The notes under the pieces are model-generated. The model was given only the letters and a program-made list of their open reading frames with translations. It searched no databases and was not told the origin of the DNA. From Streptomyces sp. WM6378 (GTDB lineage: Bacteria; Actinomycetota; Actinomycetes; Streptomycetales; Streptomycetaceae): DNA of 5,913 nucleotides. The position numbers and the translations under genes were made by a program. This document shows, in pieces, positions 1 to 5,124 of the stretch. The DNA is taken from positions 1-5,913 of the forward strand of contig NZ_LGDD01000066.1 of NCBI RefSeq assembly GCF_001279695.1, written 5' to 3'. Each line of letters starts with the position of its first letter. Position 1 is the stretch's first letter.

Positions 1-29
1 GGAACTCCGGAGGATAGGGACGAGGCATG

Positions 30-59
30 ACTGCCAGCCTTCCGTGAAGGGCTGTCAGT
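30..59. other. Imperfect hairpin near left edge
   Basis: The arms at 30-42 and 46-59 pair with one C/T mismatch and one bulged G around a CGT loop. Only two T residues follow on the plus strand, so this is not a clear intrinsic terminator. It could end a gene lying to the left of the window. No coding sequence is convincing between 1 and 235. Confidence 0.3.
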
Positions 60-188
60 TAGCCACCAGAACTGGAACCTCAGAGGTGGGTCAGGTCAGC
101 CCGACTGCTTCGACCTGCTTTCTTCGCAGGCTATCTGGTGCCGACGGTGACAACTACTGAGCCTCGGCACATGCACGTCTCGGTCTGC

Positions 189-216
189 TTGCCACGCGTA
201 CTGTGACTCATACGAC
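189..216 (+). promoter_or_regulatory. Possible promoter for the small ORFs at 236-477
   Basis: TTGCCA (189-194) resembles a -35 box. It is followed after 16 bases by TACGAC (211-216), a weak -10. Transcription would start close to the ribosome binding site at 222-228, giving a very short leader. The -10 match is poor, so this is tentative. Confidence 0.22.
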
Positions 217-235
217 CTGTCGGGAGGACCAGCAG

Positions 236-301
236 ATGAGCGCGCAGCCCGATCACGCCCCCGTTACGCCGTACGCCCCCGCTCCGGTGCCGAAGAGATG
301 A
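236..301 (+). CDS. 21-codon ORF overlapping the next gene; probable 5' part of a frame-disrupted gene
   Basis: ATG at 236 is preceded at 7 bases by GGGAGGA (222-228), the best ribosome binding site in the left part of the window. The ORF encodes a Pro/Ala-rich peptide that starts MSAQPDHAP and ends in TGA at 299-301. The stop overlaps the ATG of the following ORF in an ATGA arrangement. Two readings are possible. This may be a leader ORF that couples translation to the next gene. Alternatively it is the true N-terminus of that gene: one extra base near 293 would change ...VPKR-stop into ...VPEEMMWDVLD and join both parts into a single protein of about 80 aa. The good start site sits here and not in front of the second ORF, so I favour the second reading. 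I do not recognise the peptide itself. Confidence 0.4.
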   Translation: MSAQPDHAPVTPYAPAPVPKR

Positions 302-477
302 TGTGGGACGTCCTGGACGCGGCGGCCGCAAACCCGTGGGGCTTCCCGCAGTGGGACACCGGCGACAGGGAAGGCGAGGACATACGCGTCGCGTCCGTCG
401 GCCAGCTGTCCCTCACCTACTGGATCAACAGGCCCCTGCGCCGCCTGTCCATCCTGACAATCGTCTGGCTCGGGTAA
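298..477 (+). CDS. Small hypothetical protein, 59 aa, possibly the 3' part of a split gene
   Basis: This frame runs from the ATGATG at 298 to TAA at 475-477 and starts MMWDVLDAAAANPWGF. It overlaps the upstream 21-codon ORF by four bases and has no ribosome binding site of its own, so it would be translated by coupling or as part of a longer protein after repair of a frameshift. The N-terminal half looks helical. The C-terminal half alternates hydrophobic and polar residues as in successive beta strands (RVASVGQLSLTYWI, then LSILTIVWLG). That pattern loosely recalls the last strands of RelE/ParE-type toxins, but I see no catalytic residues and no clear antitoxin partner, so I leave the function open. 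The base composition and codon use fit a real Streptomyces gene. The next gene begins 154 bp downstream on the same strand. Confidence 0.5.
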   Translation: MMWDVLDAAAANPWGFPQWDTGDREGEDIRVASVGQLSLTYWINRPLRRLSILTIVWLG

Positions 478-631
478 CCGGCGGTGACATCGCCCGCGTC
501 CGGCATCGCAGTTGCTGATGAAGCGTTCGGCTGCTGTCGGGCACGCGGCCAACGGCCGTAACTGCATCCGTTGCCGTGGGTTGGGCAGGTGTGGTCCGGG
601 CGGCCCGGGTGGCCGTCCGTAGGATCGGCAG

Positions 632-1390
632 ATGAGCAAACAGCTGCCTCCGTCTCGCCTCTCGGTGGCTTTCGATGTGCCCGACGGACACGGCGTCATC
701 GAAGTGGCCGGCGACGCGGGTGGCAGCCTGCTCCTGCTCGCTGGCGATCCGGTGTTTCTGGAAGCCGGCGACGGATGCGGCAGCATGGGCCAGCTTGCGG
801 CGCGTGCGGGCGCGGGCGGCCCCGGGCTCTGCGAGGTCAAGTACCTCACCGAGTGGCTCAGCGCCCCCGGCCTCGTGCCCGATCCGCGCACCGGCCGGGT
901 TGAGCCGCCGGATCCGGAATGCCTGCGCCCGTTGCTGTCACTGCTCGCCCCCGGGCGGTACGTGATGAAGGCCGAGGTCGCCCCGGACCACCTGCTGGTG
1001 GTTCACCCGCGCGCCCTCCAGGTCCACCGCTGGTACGCCGACGAAGAGCTCGCGCTGGTGGCCACCGACGCGTGGCCGCCCCGTGACCACAGGGCGGTGC
1101 GCGGCTACCGCGACCGTATCCGCGCCGGGGGCGGCCTGCCGGCGCTGGTCGCACTTTTCCCCGCCCCCGACAGCCCGGTGGGCTACCTCCTCGACGGACA
1201 CTACAAACTCGCCGCGTACCAGCAGGCGGCAGCCCGCCCGCTGATCATCAGGCTGACCCCCCAAGTACCCCGCCCCTTCCGGCGCGACGACCTCGACCGG
1301 GCCCGGGCCGCATTCTCCGACAGCACGCCCCGGCATCAGGACGACGCACTGGGCAGGGTCCTCTCCTTCATGTGGGCACAATCCGTCTGA
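632..1390 (+). CDS. Hypothetical protein with a ParB-like DGHxKL segment, 252 aa
   Basis: The start at 632 is supported by AGGA at 621-624, seven bases upstream. The protein is soluble, with no signal peptide or membrane span, and I do not recognise it as a named family. Residues about 10-50 are rich in short beta-type runs (VIEVAG, SLLLLAGDPVFL). Residues 155-208 are the most telling: a helix (VRGYRDRIRAGG), a strand (PALVALF), then GYLLDGHYKLAAYQQA and another strand (LIIRL). This order resembles the ParB N-terminal/sulfiredoxin-like fold, in which a DGHHR motif follows the helix and strand and sits at a nucleotide-binding site. Here the motif reads DGHYKL, so the second His and the Arg are replaced. 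Similar stand-alone proteins in actinomycetes are mostly uncharacterised. There is no ParB helix-turn-helix and no parA neighbour, so a plasmid-partition role is unlikely. A hairpin about 40 bp past the stop may end the transcript. Confidence 0.8.
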   Translation: MSKQLPPSRLSVAFDVPDGHGVIEVAGDAGGSLLLLAGDPVFLEAGDGCGSMGQLAARAGAGGPGLCEVKYLTEWLSAPGLVPDPRTGRVEPPDPECLRPLLSLLAPGRYVMKAEVAPDHLLVVHPRALQVHRWYADEELALVATDAWPPRDHRAVRGYRDRIRAGGGLPALVALFPAPDSPVGYLLDGHYKLAAYQQAAARPLIIRLTPQVPRPFRRDDLDRARAAFSDSTPRHQDDALGRVLSFMWAQSV

Positions 1391-1428
1391 CGCACCCGGG
1401 CGCTGCGGCCTCCCTCGCGGCAGTGCCC

Positions 1429-1448
1429 GATCCCGCGGTGGGATCTTC
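1429..1448 (+). terminator. Possible terminator of the 632-1390 gene
   Basis: GATCCC (1429-1434) and GGGATC (1440-1445) form a perfect 6-bp stem with a 5-base loop, followed by TTC. It lies 39 bp after the stop at 1390. The T tract is short, as is usual in high-GC actinomycetes. Confidence 0.33.
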
Positions 1449-1568
1449 GCCTCCCTGTTCGTCCCGTCATTGAAGCGGACGCGGCAATCTGGCCCTGGCC
1501 GACGGGACATGACCCTGTACCGCCATCAGAGACGGGTCAGGCCGAAGACGCTATGGTTGAAGCGCAAC

Positions 1569-1601
1569 GCGTATAACTTGACGCCCTAGGCGTCCGTACG
1601 C
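1569..1601. repeat. Nested inverted repeat around GACGCC-CTA-GGCGTC
   Basis: GACGCC (1580-1585) and GGCGTC (1589-1594) are perfect arms around CTA. An outer pair, GCGTA (1569-1573) and TACGC (1597-1601), flanks them with unequal spacers. The 3-base loop and dyad symmetry suit a protein-binding site at least as well as an RNA hairpin. No adjacent gene explains it. Confidence 0.4.
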
Positions 1602-1606
1602 ACGAA

Positions 1607-1641
1607 GGCCCGGCCCCGGGGTGCAAGCCCGGGGCCAGGCC
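1607..1641. terminator. Strong GC hairpin, possible terminator
   Basis: GGCCCCGGG (1612-1620) pairs perfectly with CCCGGGGCC (1628-1636) around a 7-base loop. After one C/A mismatch, GGCC (1607-1610) pairs with GGCC (1638-1641), making 13 base pairs. It lies 110 bp downstream of the stop of the minus-strand 38-aa gene, and after a second hairpin, so it could back up termination of that transcript. There is no U run on either strand. Confidence 0.45.
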
Positions 1642-1653
1642 CCATGCAGTTAC

Positions 1654-1703
1654 CGAGCCCGGTCGACCATCATCCGACCGGGCTCGCTGCGTATGTAGCG
1701 AGC
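1654..1703. terminator. Two overlapping, mutually exclusive hairpins
   Basis: The first stem is a perfect 12-bp pairing, CGAGCCCGGTCG (1654-1665) with CGACCGGGCTCG (1675-1686), around a 9-base loop. The second is a perfect 7-bp pairing, GCTCGCT (1682-1688) with AGCGAGC (1697-1703), around 8 bases. The two share 1682-1686, so they cannot form together at full length. On the minus strand the smaller one is made first, about 50 bases after the stop of the 38-aa gene. The likely role is transcription termination for that gene. An attenuator-like switch is possible but unsupported, since no gene follows closely. Confidence 0.5.
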
Positions 1704-1751
1704 GGTCTGGTCCGACCGCGTCGGGGTGAGCGCCCAGCGTCTGCCGAGCGG

Positions 1752-1868
1752 CTACCTCAGCAGGGCGATGATCGCCACCAGCAGACTCGCTGCCGCGAGA
1801 ACGACCTGCCACCGATCGGGCTTGGGCCAGTCGGTCCTGCGGCCGGGCTTGTCCTTCTGGTTGTCCAT
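1752..1868 (-). CDS. Small single-span membrane protein, 38 aa
   Basis: Reading the minus strand gives a 38-codon ORF from ATG (complement of 1866-1868) to TAG (complement of 1752-1754). A GAGGTG-type ribosome binding site lies about 7 bases upstream of the start. The N-terminal half is charged and Pro/Trp-containing (MDNQKDKPGRRTDWPKPDRW). The second half is one hydrophobic segment (QVVLAAASLLVAIIALL) followed by a terminal Arg. Small proteins of this design, a polar head with one C-terminal transmembrane helix, are common in Streptomyces and mostly have no known function. The positive residues lie before the helix, which suggests the N-terminus stays in the cytoplasm. Codon use is typical of the host (third bases mostly G or C). 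The strong hairpins just downstream, between 1703 and 1607, fit a monocistronic gene with terminators. The closest alternative is a chance ORF, but the start site, hydrophobic segment and terminators argue against that. Confidence 0.62.
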   Translation of the reverse strand: MDNQKDKPGRRTDWPKPDRWQVVLAAASLLVAIIALLR

Positions 1869-2024
1869 CAGCGCCACCTCACTCTCCCCTCCCGACCGGG
1901 CACCGAGGTGCGATGGTCCCGGAGGTCCGTGAACTGGCGCTCTGCGCAGCCGAGTTGGGAGGATCAGCGAGGCAGATGCAGACTATCGTACCCACCCCCT
2001 TACTTTCGAAGGTGTGGGGTGATC

Positions 2025-2067
2025 CTAGACCTCTTGTCTAGTACAATTGGCCCGGCTAGCCTATGAT
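2025..2067 (+). promoter_or_regulatory. Overlapping inverted repeats followed by a TATGAT box
   Basis: CTAGAC (2025-2030) and GTCTAG (2036-2041) form one dyad around CTCTT. A second dyad, TTGT (2034-2037) and ACAA (2043-2046), surrounds CTAGT and overlaps the first. TATGAT (2062-2067) is a near-consensus -10 box, but no good -35 stands 16-18 bases before it. The TTGT...TA...ACAA form loosely resembles operators of GntR-type repressors. No gene starts nearby on the plus strand, so the target is unclear; on the minus strand the site is about 160 bp upstream of the 38-aa gene. Confidence 0.35.
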
Positions 2068-2173
2068 TTACAGGGTGCTGGTGGTGGTTGCCCGTGATTC
2101 CCTGGCATACGCTGCATACTGCGTGTGATTGCGTGAGCGGTTGCCTTCTCGGAAAGTTTTTGCCCTCGCGCCC

Positions 2174-2188
2174 CGACAGAGTCTGTCG
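2174..2188. repeat. Perfect 15-bp dyad
   Basis: CGACAGA and TCTGTCG are perfect complements around a single central G. With no loop to speak of, this suits a dimeric DNA-binding protein more than an RNA hairpin. It does not match the actinobacterial LexA box, and no gene starts next to it. Confidence 0.35.
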
Positions 2189-2624
2189 CCACGCCCCTGC
2201 CCGAAGTTGAGGGCCCTCAAGTTTGTGCACGCCATTGTTGGATGGCGATGCCCGAGGCCAGAACGCGACGCGGCGCGGTGGGCCGGTGCGGTCGCTCGGT
2301 GATATGGCGGTCGCTGAACCGTCGTCAAGTCGGGTGAGATCCCGGCCTGAGCATGTTATGACGTGGCCTGGAACCATCGGTTCTCCAGGCCGGCGACTCA
2401 TGAACGACGGGCTTCTGAGTCAATTCCCCGGGCCTCTTGAGTGGTTGGGCGCCGTACCGGCGCTGCTCACCCGTACACGGAACGGACGCTGTAGCGCTGC
2501 GGAGAGCTTGCCAGTTGTCACGCTTGCCCAGTGCGCATCGGTTGATGGTGCCCCCAGGCGTCACGGTTAGGGTGAGTCCGCGATCACCGTGGGGGACCGG
2601 TGGGGCTTTGGGAAGGGCGAGCGC

Positions 2625-3836
2625 ATGTACTTCGACGACCTGACGGGGCGCACGTGGGATGGCAGCACGGATCCCGCGTACGAGCTCGACCCCCAGGACG
2701 AGGAAGACGCAATGGAGTTGGAGAGGCTGCGCCAGCCCTGGTGCTGGTGGCAGGGGACTGGTGTCCTGATCGCTGCGGTCCTCAACGAACTGTTCCGACT
2801 GCGCACCATTCAGCGAAAGCGGTGCCGCCCTGGCCGCCTGCCCCGTCTGCCATCCCCTGGCAGCCGCCCCGAGCGTACCCAGAGGGGCATGCACAGCGTG
2901 CGGATCCCCGACAGTGTTCAGTTCCTGCGACGGGCCCTGGCGCTGCTCACCATGACGCTCAAGGCCGACGGGGGTGAACTGCCTGCGCTGGAGGCTGTGG
3001 TGCTCTCCCGTCGGCCCACCTACGTCGAGTTGCACCTCGCACAGCCGCGGCCTCCGGTGGCCCCGTTCACCGCCGATCCCGATCGGCCGGGAGTGTGGCG
3101 CTGCGAGGCATCCAGTGCGGCTCTGCGGCCGGGGGAGAAGCTCGAGCCGGTGGTCGAGCCCTATCCGGGACTCGTGTCCCTTGGCTGGGACCAAGAAGGC
3201 CGCATCGTGCTCATCGACTTGGAGTACGTCGGGGTTCTCCACCTCACCGGAGATGCCGAGCGCGGCCGCTACCTCTATCAAGCACTGGCCACCGAGCTGG
3301 CCACCACCGCGTTCGCCCGCCGCCTTCCCCTCGCTTTCGTCGGGCGGACCGCAACGGAACTCACCGGCGTCGTACTCAACTCCCGCGCCCTGCCGGCCGA
3401 CCGGGCGGCCTCAGACGTTCGGGCCTTGGCGGCAGTACAGCGCACCCGCCTCCAGTCCCTGGGCATCGACAGCCCGCGGAGCGCCCGCCCCCACGATCAG
3501 GAGCCAGCGTCCTGGCTCGGACAGGTCGTGCTCTGCCACGACACTCGTGCCGCTGACCTCAGCGACGTGCCACTCCTGGTGGACACACGCGCCGCCTGGC
3601 CGCAGTCGACGATGTCGGTCGTCGCCCTCGCTCCGGACGGCGTGCCCATGCCCAGCGGAGCGTGGACTCTGAACTGCTCGGCCCAGGACGATCTGGTGCT
3701 CCTGCCCGGGTCGGGCATGCCCGTCCGCCTCCACCAGCTCGATGACGTCGGATTCGCGGACGTCATCGAGCTGCTGACGATCGGACACAGCACGGAGGAT
3801 GTGCCTGGCCCATACCCGGCGAATCCTCCGCAGTGA
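2625..3836 (+). CDS. Shortened relative of LysM/BTAD membrane proteins, central region only, 403 aa
   Basis: I place the start at ATG 2625, with GGAAGGG (2611-2617) seven bases upstream; a GTG at 2589 in the same frame lacks such a site. From memory of the family, large Streptomyces proteins carry N-terminal membrane helices, a LysM domain, another helix, a central alpha/beta region and a C-terminal BTAD (regulatory) domain. This protein matches only from the second helix onward. Residues 43-75 correspond to the helix and basic stretch (GVLIAAVL, then RTIQRKRCRPGRLPRLP). Residues 95-215 match the central region (RRALALLT, VELHLAQP, PYPGLVSLGW, VLIDLE, VLHLTGDAERGRYL), and 296-389 its end (VVLCHDT, GAWTLN, HQLDDVGFADVIELL). 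It stops at a Pro-rich tail where the BTAD domain would begin. The first 40 residues are acidic and unfamiliar. The hydrophobic stretch is weak for a membrane span. It may be a specialised short version or a still-open remnant. The family match is recalled, not searched. Confidence 0.68.
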   Translation: MYFDDLTGRTWDGSTDPAYELDPQDEEDAMELERLRQPWCWWQGTGVLIAAVLNELFRLRTIQRKRCRPGRLPRLPSPGSRPERTQRGMHSVRIPDSVQFLRRALALLTMTLKADGGELPALEAVVLSRRPTYVELHLAQPRPPVAPFTADPDRPGVWRCEASSAALRPGEKLEPVVEPYPGLVSLGWDQEGRIVLIDLEYVGVLHLTGDAERGRYLYQALATELATTAFARRLPLAFVGRTATELTGVVLNSRALPADRAASDVRALAAVQRTRLQSLGIDSPRSARPHDQEPASWLGQVVLCHDTRAADLSDVPLLVDTRAAWPQSTMSVVALAPDGVPMPSGAWTLNCSAQDDLVLLPGSGMPVRLHQLDDVGFADVIELLTIGHSTEDVPGPYPANPPQ

Positions 3837-3962
3837 GCGAGCGCCAGGAGCAGGGGTCGAGTGCCGTGGCACGAGCCAGGGTTGCGTGATCGCCGCGCTC
3901 CGGCTCTTGAGCACGGCTCGCACTTGAACGCTGTCCGCCTCATCGTCCTGCGCGCGGGCGAG

Positions 3963-3997
3963 CTAGTGCTGTGACCGGAAACGATGACCGGGTCGGT
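3963..3997 (+). repeat. Left terminal inverted repeat
   Basis: It begins CTAGTGCTGTGACC and matches the complement of 5783-5817 at 31 of 35 positions; the differences are at 3977, 3984, 3986 and 3990. The outer 14 bases are identical. I recall this end sequence from Streptomyces IS630-type elements, which fits the transposase pieces beside it. Confidence 0.8.
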
Positions 3998-4080
3998 GCT
4001 GACTGATCTCGCTTCGGCTGGATGTGATGGAATGTCCGACCAGTGTGGGGTGGCGGGATGGCAGAGCCGGTCAGGGTTCG

Positions 4081-4257
4081 CTGACCGAGCACCACACTGT
4101 CCAGACACGCAACTTGCACCGGTACCTGCGCTGGCGCAACCCCGATCGCACTTTCGCCTTCGACGAGTTCGGGGGGCCTGCCCTCTTCGGCCCAGCAGGC
4201 CCCGCCGATCGGGCGGATGCCGAGCCGGCGACCTACCACCGCGCCGTGCCAGCCGAC
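4081..4257 (+). pseudogene. Scrambled IS630-family transposase remnant
   Basis: One open frame carries two recognisable pieces of an IS630-type DDE transposase. The first (4084-4140) contains HTVQTRNLHRYLRWRN, which in intact actinobacterial members lies close to the C-terminus, after the region reading HFGPLRQFTL in members I recall. The second (4141-4242) contains PDRTFAFDEFG followed later by PATYHR, which in intact members surrounds the first catalytic Asp, roughly 150 residues earlier. The pieces are therefore in reversed order and joined directly, with most of the enzyme missing, including the other catalytic residues. The product cannot be an active transposase. The frame stays open further to the right only because it runs antisense to the SDR gene. 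The remnant lies just inside the left inverted repeat and identifies the family of the element. Recognition is from memory of family motifs. Confidence 0.68.
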
Positions 4258-4260
4258 GTC

Positions 4261-5043
4261 TCACACCGTCTTGATGCCGCCGCCCTCGACGACGTAATCG
4301 GCGCCGGTCACGCTTGCCGCGCGGTCCGAGACGAGAAACGCAACGACGGCCGCGACCTCGTCGGCCTCGACCATGCGGCCAGTGGTCATACCCATCGCCG
4401 CGGGCACCCCGGCCACGAAGTCGCGGTGCCCGACACCGTTCGCCTCTGCGAGGCGGGCACCGAAGCCGTCTGCGTCCTCCCACATACCGGTACGCGTCGG
4501 ACCGGGAGAGACGGTGTTCACACGTACACCCTGGGGGCCGAACTCCTCGGACAGCGCCTTGCCGAACGCGTTGAGACCCGCCTTCGCGACGCCGTACTCG
4601 ATCGGGCCCGTGCCCGGCAGGCGGGCGCTCATCGACGAGATGTTCACCACCGAACCGCGGCGCTCCAGGATGCTCGGCAGCAGCCGACGGGTGACCCGGA
4701 CCGTGCCGAACAGGTTGACCTCGAAGCTCTGCGCCCACAGGGCGTCGTCGGTCGCGAGGAACCCGTTCAGGGTAAACGTGTCACCGCCGCCCAAATTGTT
4801 GACCAGGAAGTCCACCCCGCCGAGTTCCGCGAGCGCCTGTGCCCCCAACTCCTCGGCACCTTCCGGCGTGCTCAGGTCGACCGCGACCGGGTGGGCGCCG
4901 GCCTCCTTCAGTTCGGCCGTGATCGTGCGGGCCACACCCACCACGCGGACCCCCTCGCCGACGAGCTGCCGTGTGATCGCGAGGCCCACGCCTCGGCTGG
5001 CCCCGGTGACGACCGCGGTTTTCCCGGCGAGATCGAGCTCCAT
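4261..5043 (-). CDS. SDR family NAD(P)-dependent oxidoreductase, 260 aa
   Basis: This is a classical short-chain dehydrogenase/reductase of normal length, a cytoplasmic enzyme that oxidises an alcohol or reduces a carbonyl with NAD(P). All key elements are present: the cofactor loop TGASRGVG (13-20), Asp56 for the adenine ring, an NNLGG variant of NNAG (82-86), and the catalytic set Asn110, Ser137, Tyr150 and Lys154 (YGVAK). The PGPTRTGM segment (180-187) follows as usual. Arg17 in the glycine loop and Arg39 after the second strand suggest NADPH over NADH. The start has a good ribosome binding site (AAGGAG, complement of 5050-5055). It lies 81 bp downstream of the tetR-type gene on the same strand, a common pairing in which the regulator controls the enzyme. 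The substrate cannot be told from sequence. The 3' end abuts the transposase remnant with almost no spacer. Confidence 0.95.
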   Translation of the reverse strand: MELDLAGKTAVVTGASRGVGLAITRQLVGEGVRVVGVARTITAELKEAGAHPVAVDLSTPEGAEELGAQALAELGGVDFLVNNLGGGDTFTLNGFLATDDALWAQSFEVNLFGTVRVTRRLLPSILERRGSVVNISSMSARLPGTGPIEYGVAKAGLNAFGKALSEEFGPQGVRVNTVSPGPTRTGMWEDADGFGARLAEANGVGHRDFVAGVPAAMGMTTGRMVEADEVAAVVAFLVSDRAASVTGADYVVEGGGIKTV

Positions 5044-5049
5044 GTCAGA

Positions 5050-5055
5050 CTCCTT
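5050..5055 (-). promoter_or_regulatory. Ribosome binding site of the SDR gene
   Basis: The complement reads AAGGAG, six bases before the ATG. It lies in a short AT-rich stretch (5053-5082) that stands out from the GC-rich surroundings and includes the self-complementary AATATATT (5057-5064). The AT-rich patch could hold a second promoter for the SDR gene, but I find no pair of boxes with proper spacing. Confidence 0.7.
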
Positions 5056-5089
5056 GAATATATTTGAATTGCAGGTACAAAATTAGGCC

Positions 5090-5122
5090 GCAAAAGAACG
5101 ACGGCACCGACCGGCGGTGCCG
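5090..5122 (-). terminator. Hairpin with U-rich tail between tetR and SDR
   Basis: CGGCACCG (5102-5109) and CGGTGCCG (5115-5122) are perfect 8-bp arms with a 5-base loop, starting only 2 bases past the tetR stop. On the minus strand the stem is followed by TCGTTCTTTTG, a U-rich tail. This looks like an intrinsic terminator, possibly a leaky one that lowers SDR expression relative to the regulator. Confidence 0.6.
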
Positions 5123-5124
5123 GA

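Larger units (their letters stand above)
1869..2624. other. Gene-poor region with several inverted repeats
   Basis: About 750 bp lie between the 38-aa gene and the next gene without a convincing coding sequence. AT-rich stretches near 1980-2160 are unusual for this window. Besides the separately listed repeats it holds a perfect 6-bp stem with a 6-base loop (CGCCAT 2230-2235, ATGGCG 2242-2247) and the direct repeat GCATAC at 2105-2110 and 2114-2119. A frame starting at ATG 2400 stays open to 2570, but it has no ribosome binding site and weak third-position bias, so I do not call it. The stretch may be decayed sequence upstream of the shortened gene at 2625. Confidence 0.6.

Noticed and set aside
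253..891. Minus-strand open frame of 212 codons over the split small gene
   Set aside because: Pro/Ser/Arg-rich composition with no recognisable domain; it mirrors GC-rich coding sequence on the plus strand.
938..1510. Minus-strand open frame of 190 codons
   Set aside because: It is antisense to the 632-1390 gene, which has the better start site and a ParB-like motif.
1526..1585. Minus-strand frame reading KLYALRFNHSVFGLTRL before a stop
   Set aside because: It looks protein-like but is closed by stops at both ends within 20 codons and has no start. It could be a remnant of something larger, but I cannot assign it.
2400..2570. Plus-strand frame beginning MNDGLLSQFPGPLEWLGAVPALL, considered as a lost N-terminal helix of the LysM/BTAD-like protein
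   Set aside because: No ribosome binding site, weak third-position GC bias, different frame from the gene at 2625, and the resemblance is limited to a short hydrophobic run.
2325..3281. Minus-strand open frame of 318 codons
   Set aside because: It overlaps the 2625-3836 gene in antisense, shows no domain or hydrophobic pattern, and has no ribosome binding site.
3833..3892. A 19-codon ORF starting with GTG in a GTGA overlap with the stop of the 403-aa gene
   Set aside because: The overlap hints at coupling, but the peptide is too short and featureless to support as a gene. It could be the start of a gene lost by decay.
3497..4738. Long minus-strand open frame of about 400 codons
   Set aside because: It crosses two unrelated genes, the left inverted repeat and the transposase remnant. 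Its protein is low-complexity and Arg-rich, as expected for an antisense or off-frame reading of GC-rich genes.
4258..5067. Plus-strand open frame continuing past the transposase remnant
   Set aside because: Beyond 4257 it is antisense to the SDR gene, whose motifs are complete on the other strand. Only the first part is transposase-like.
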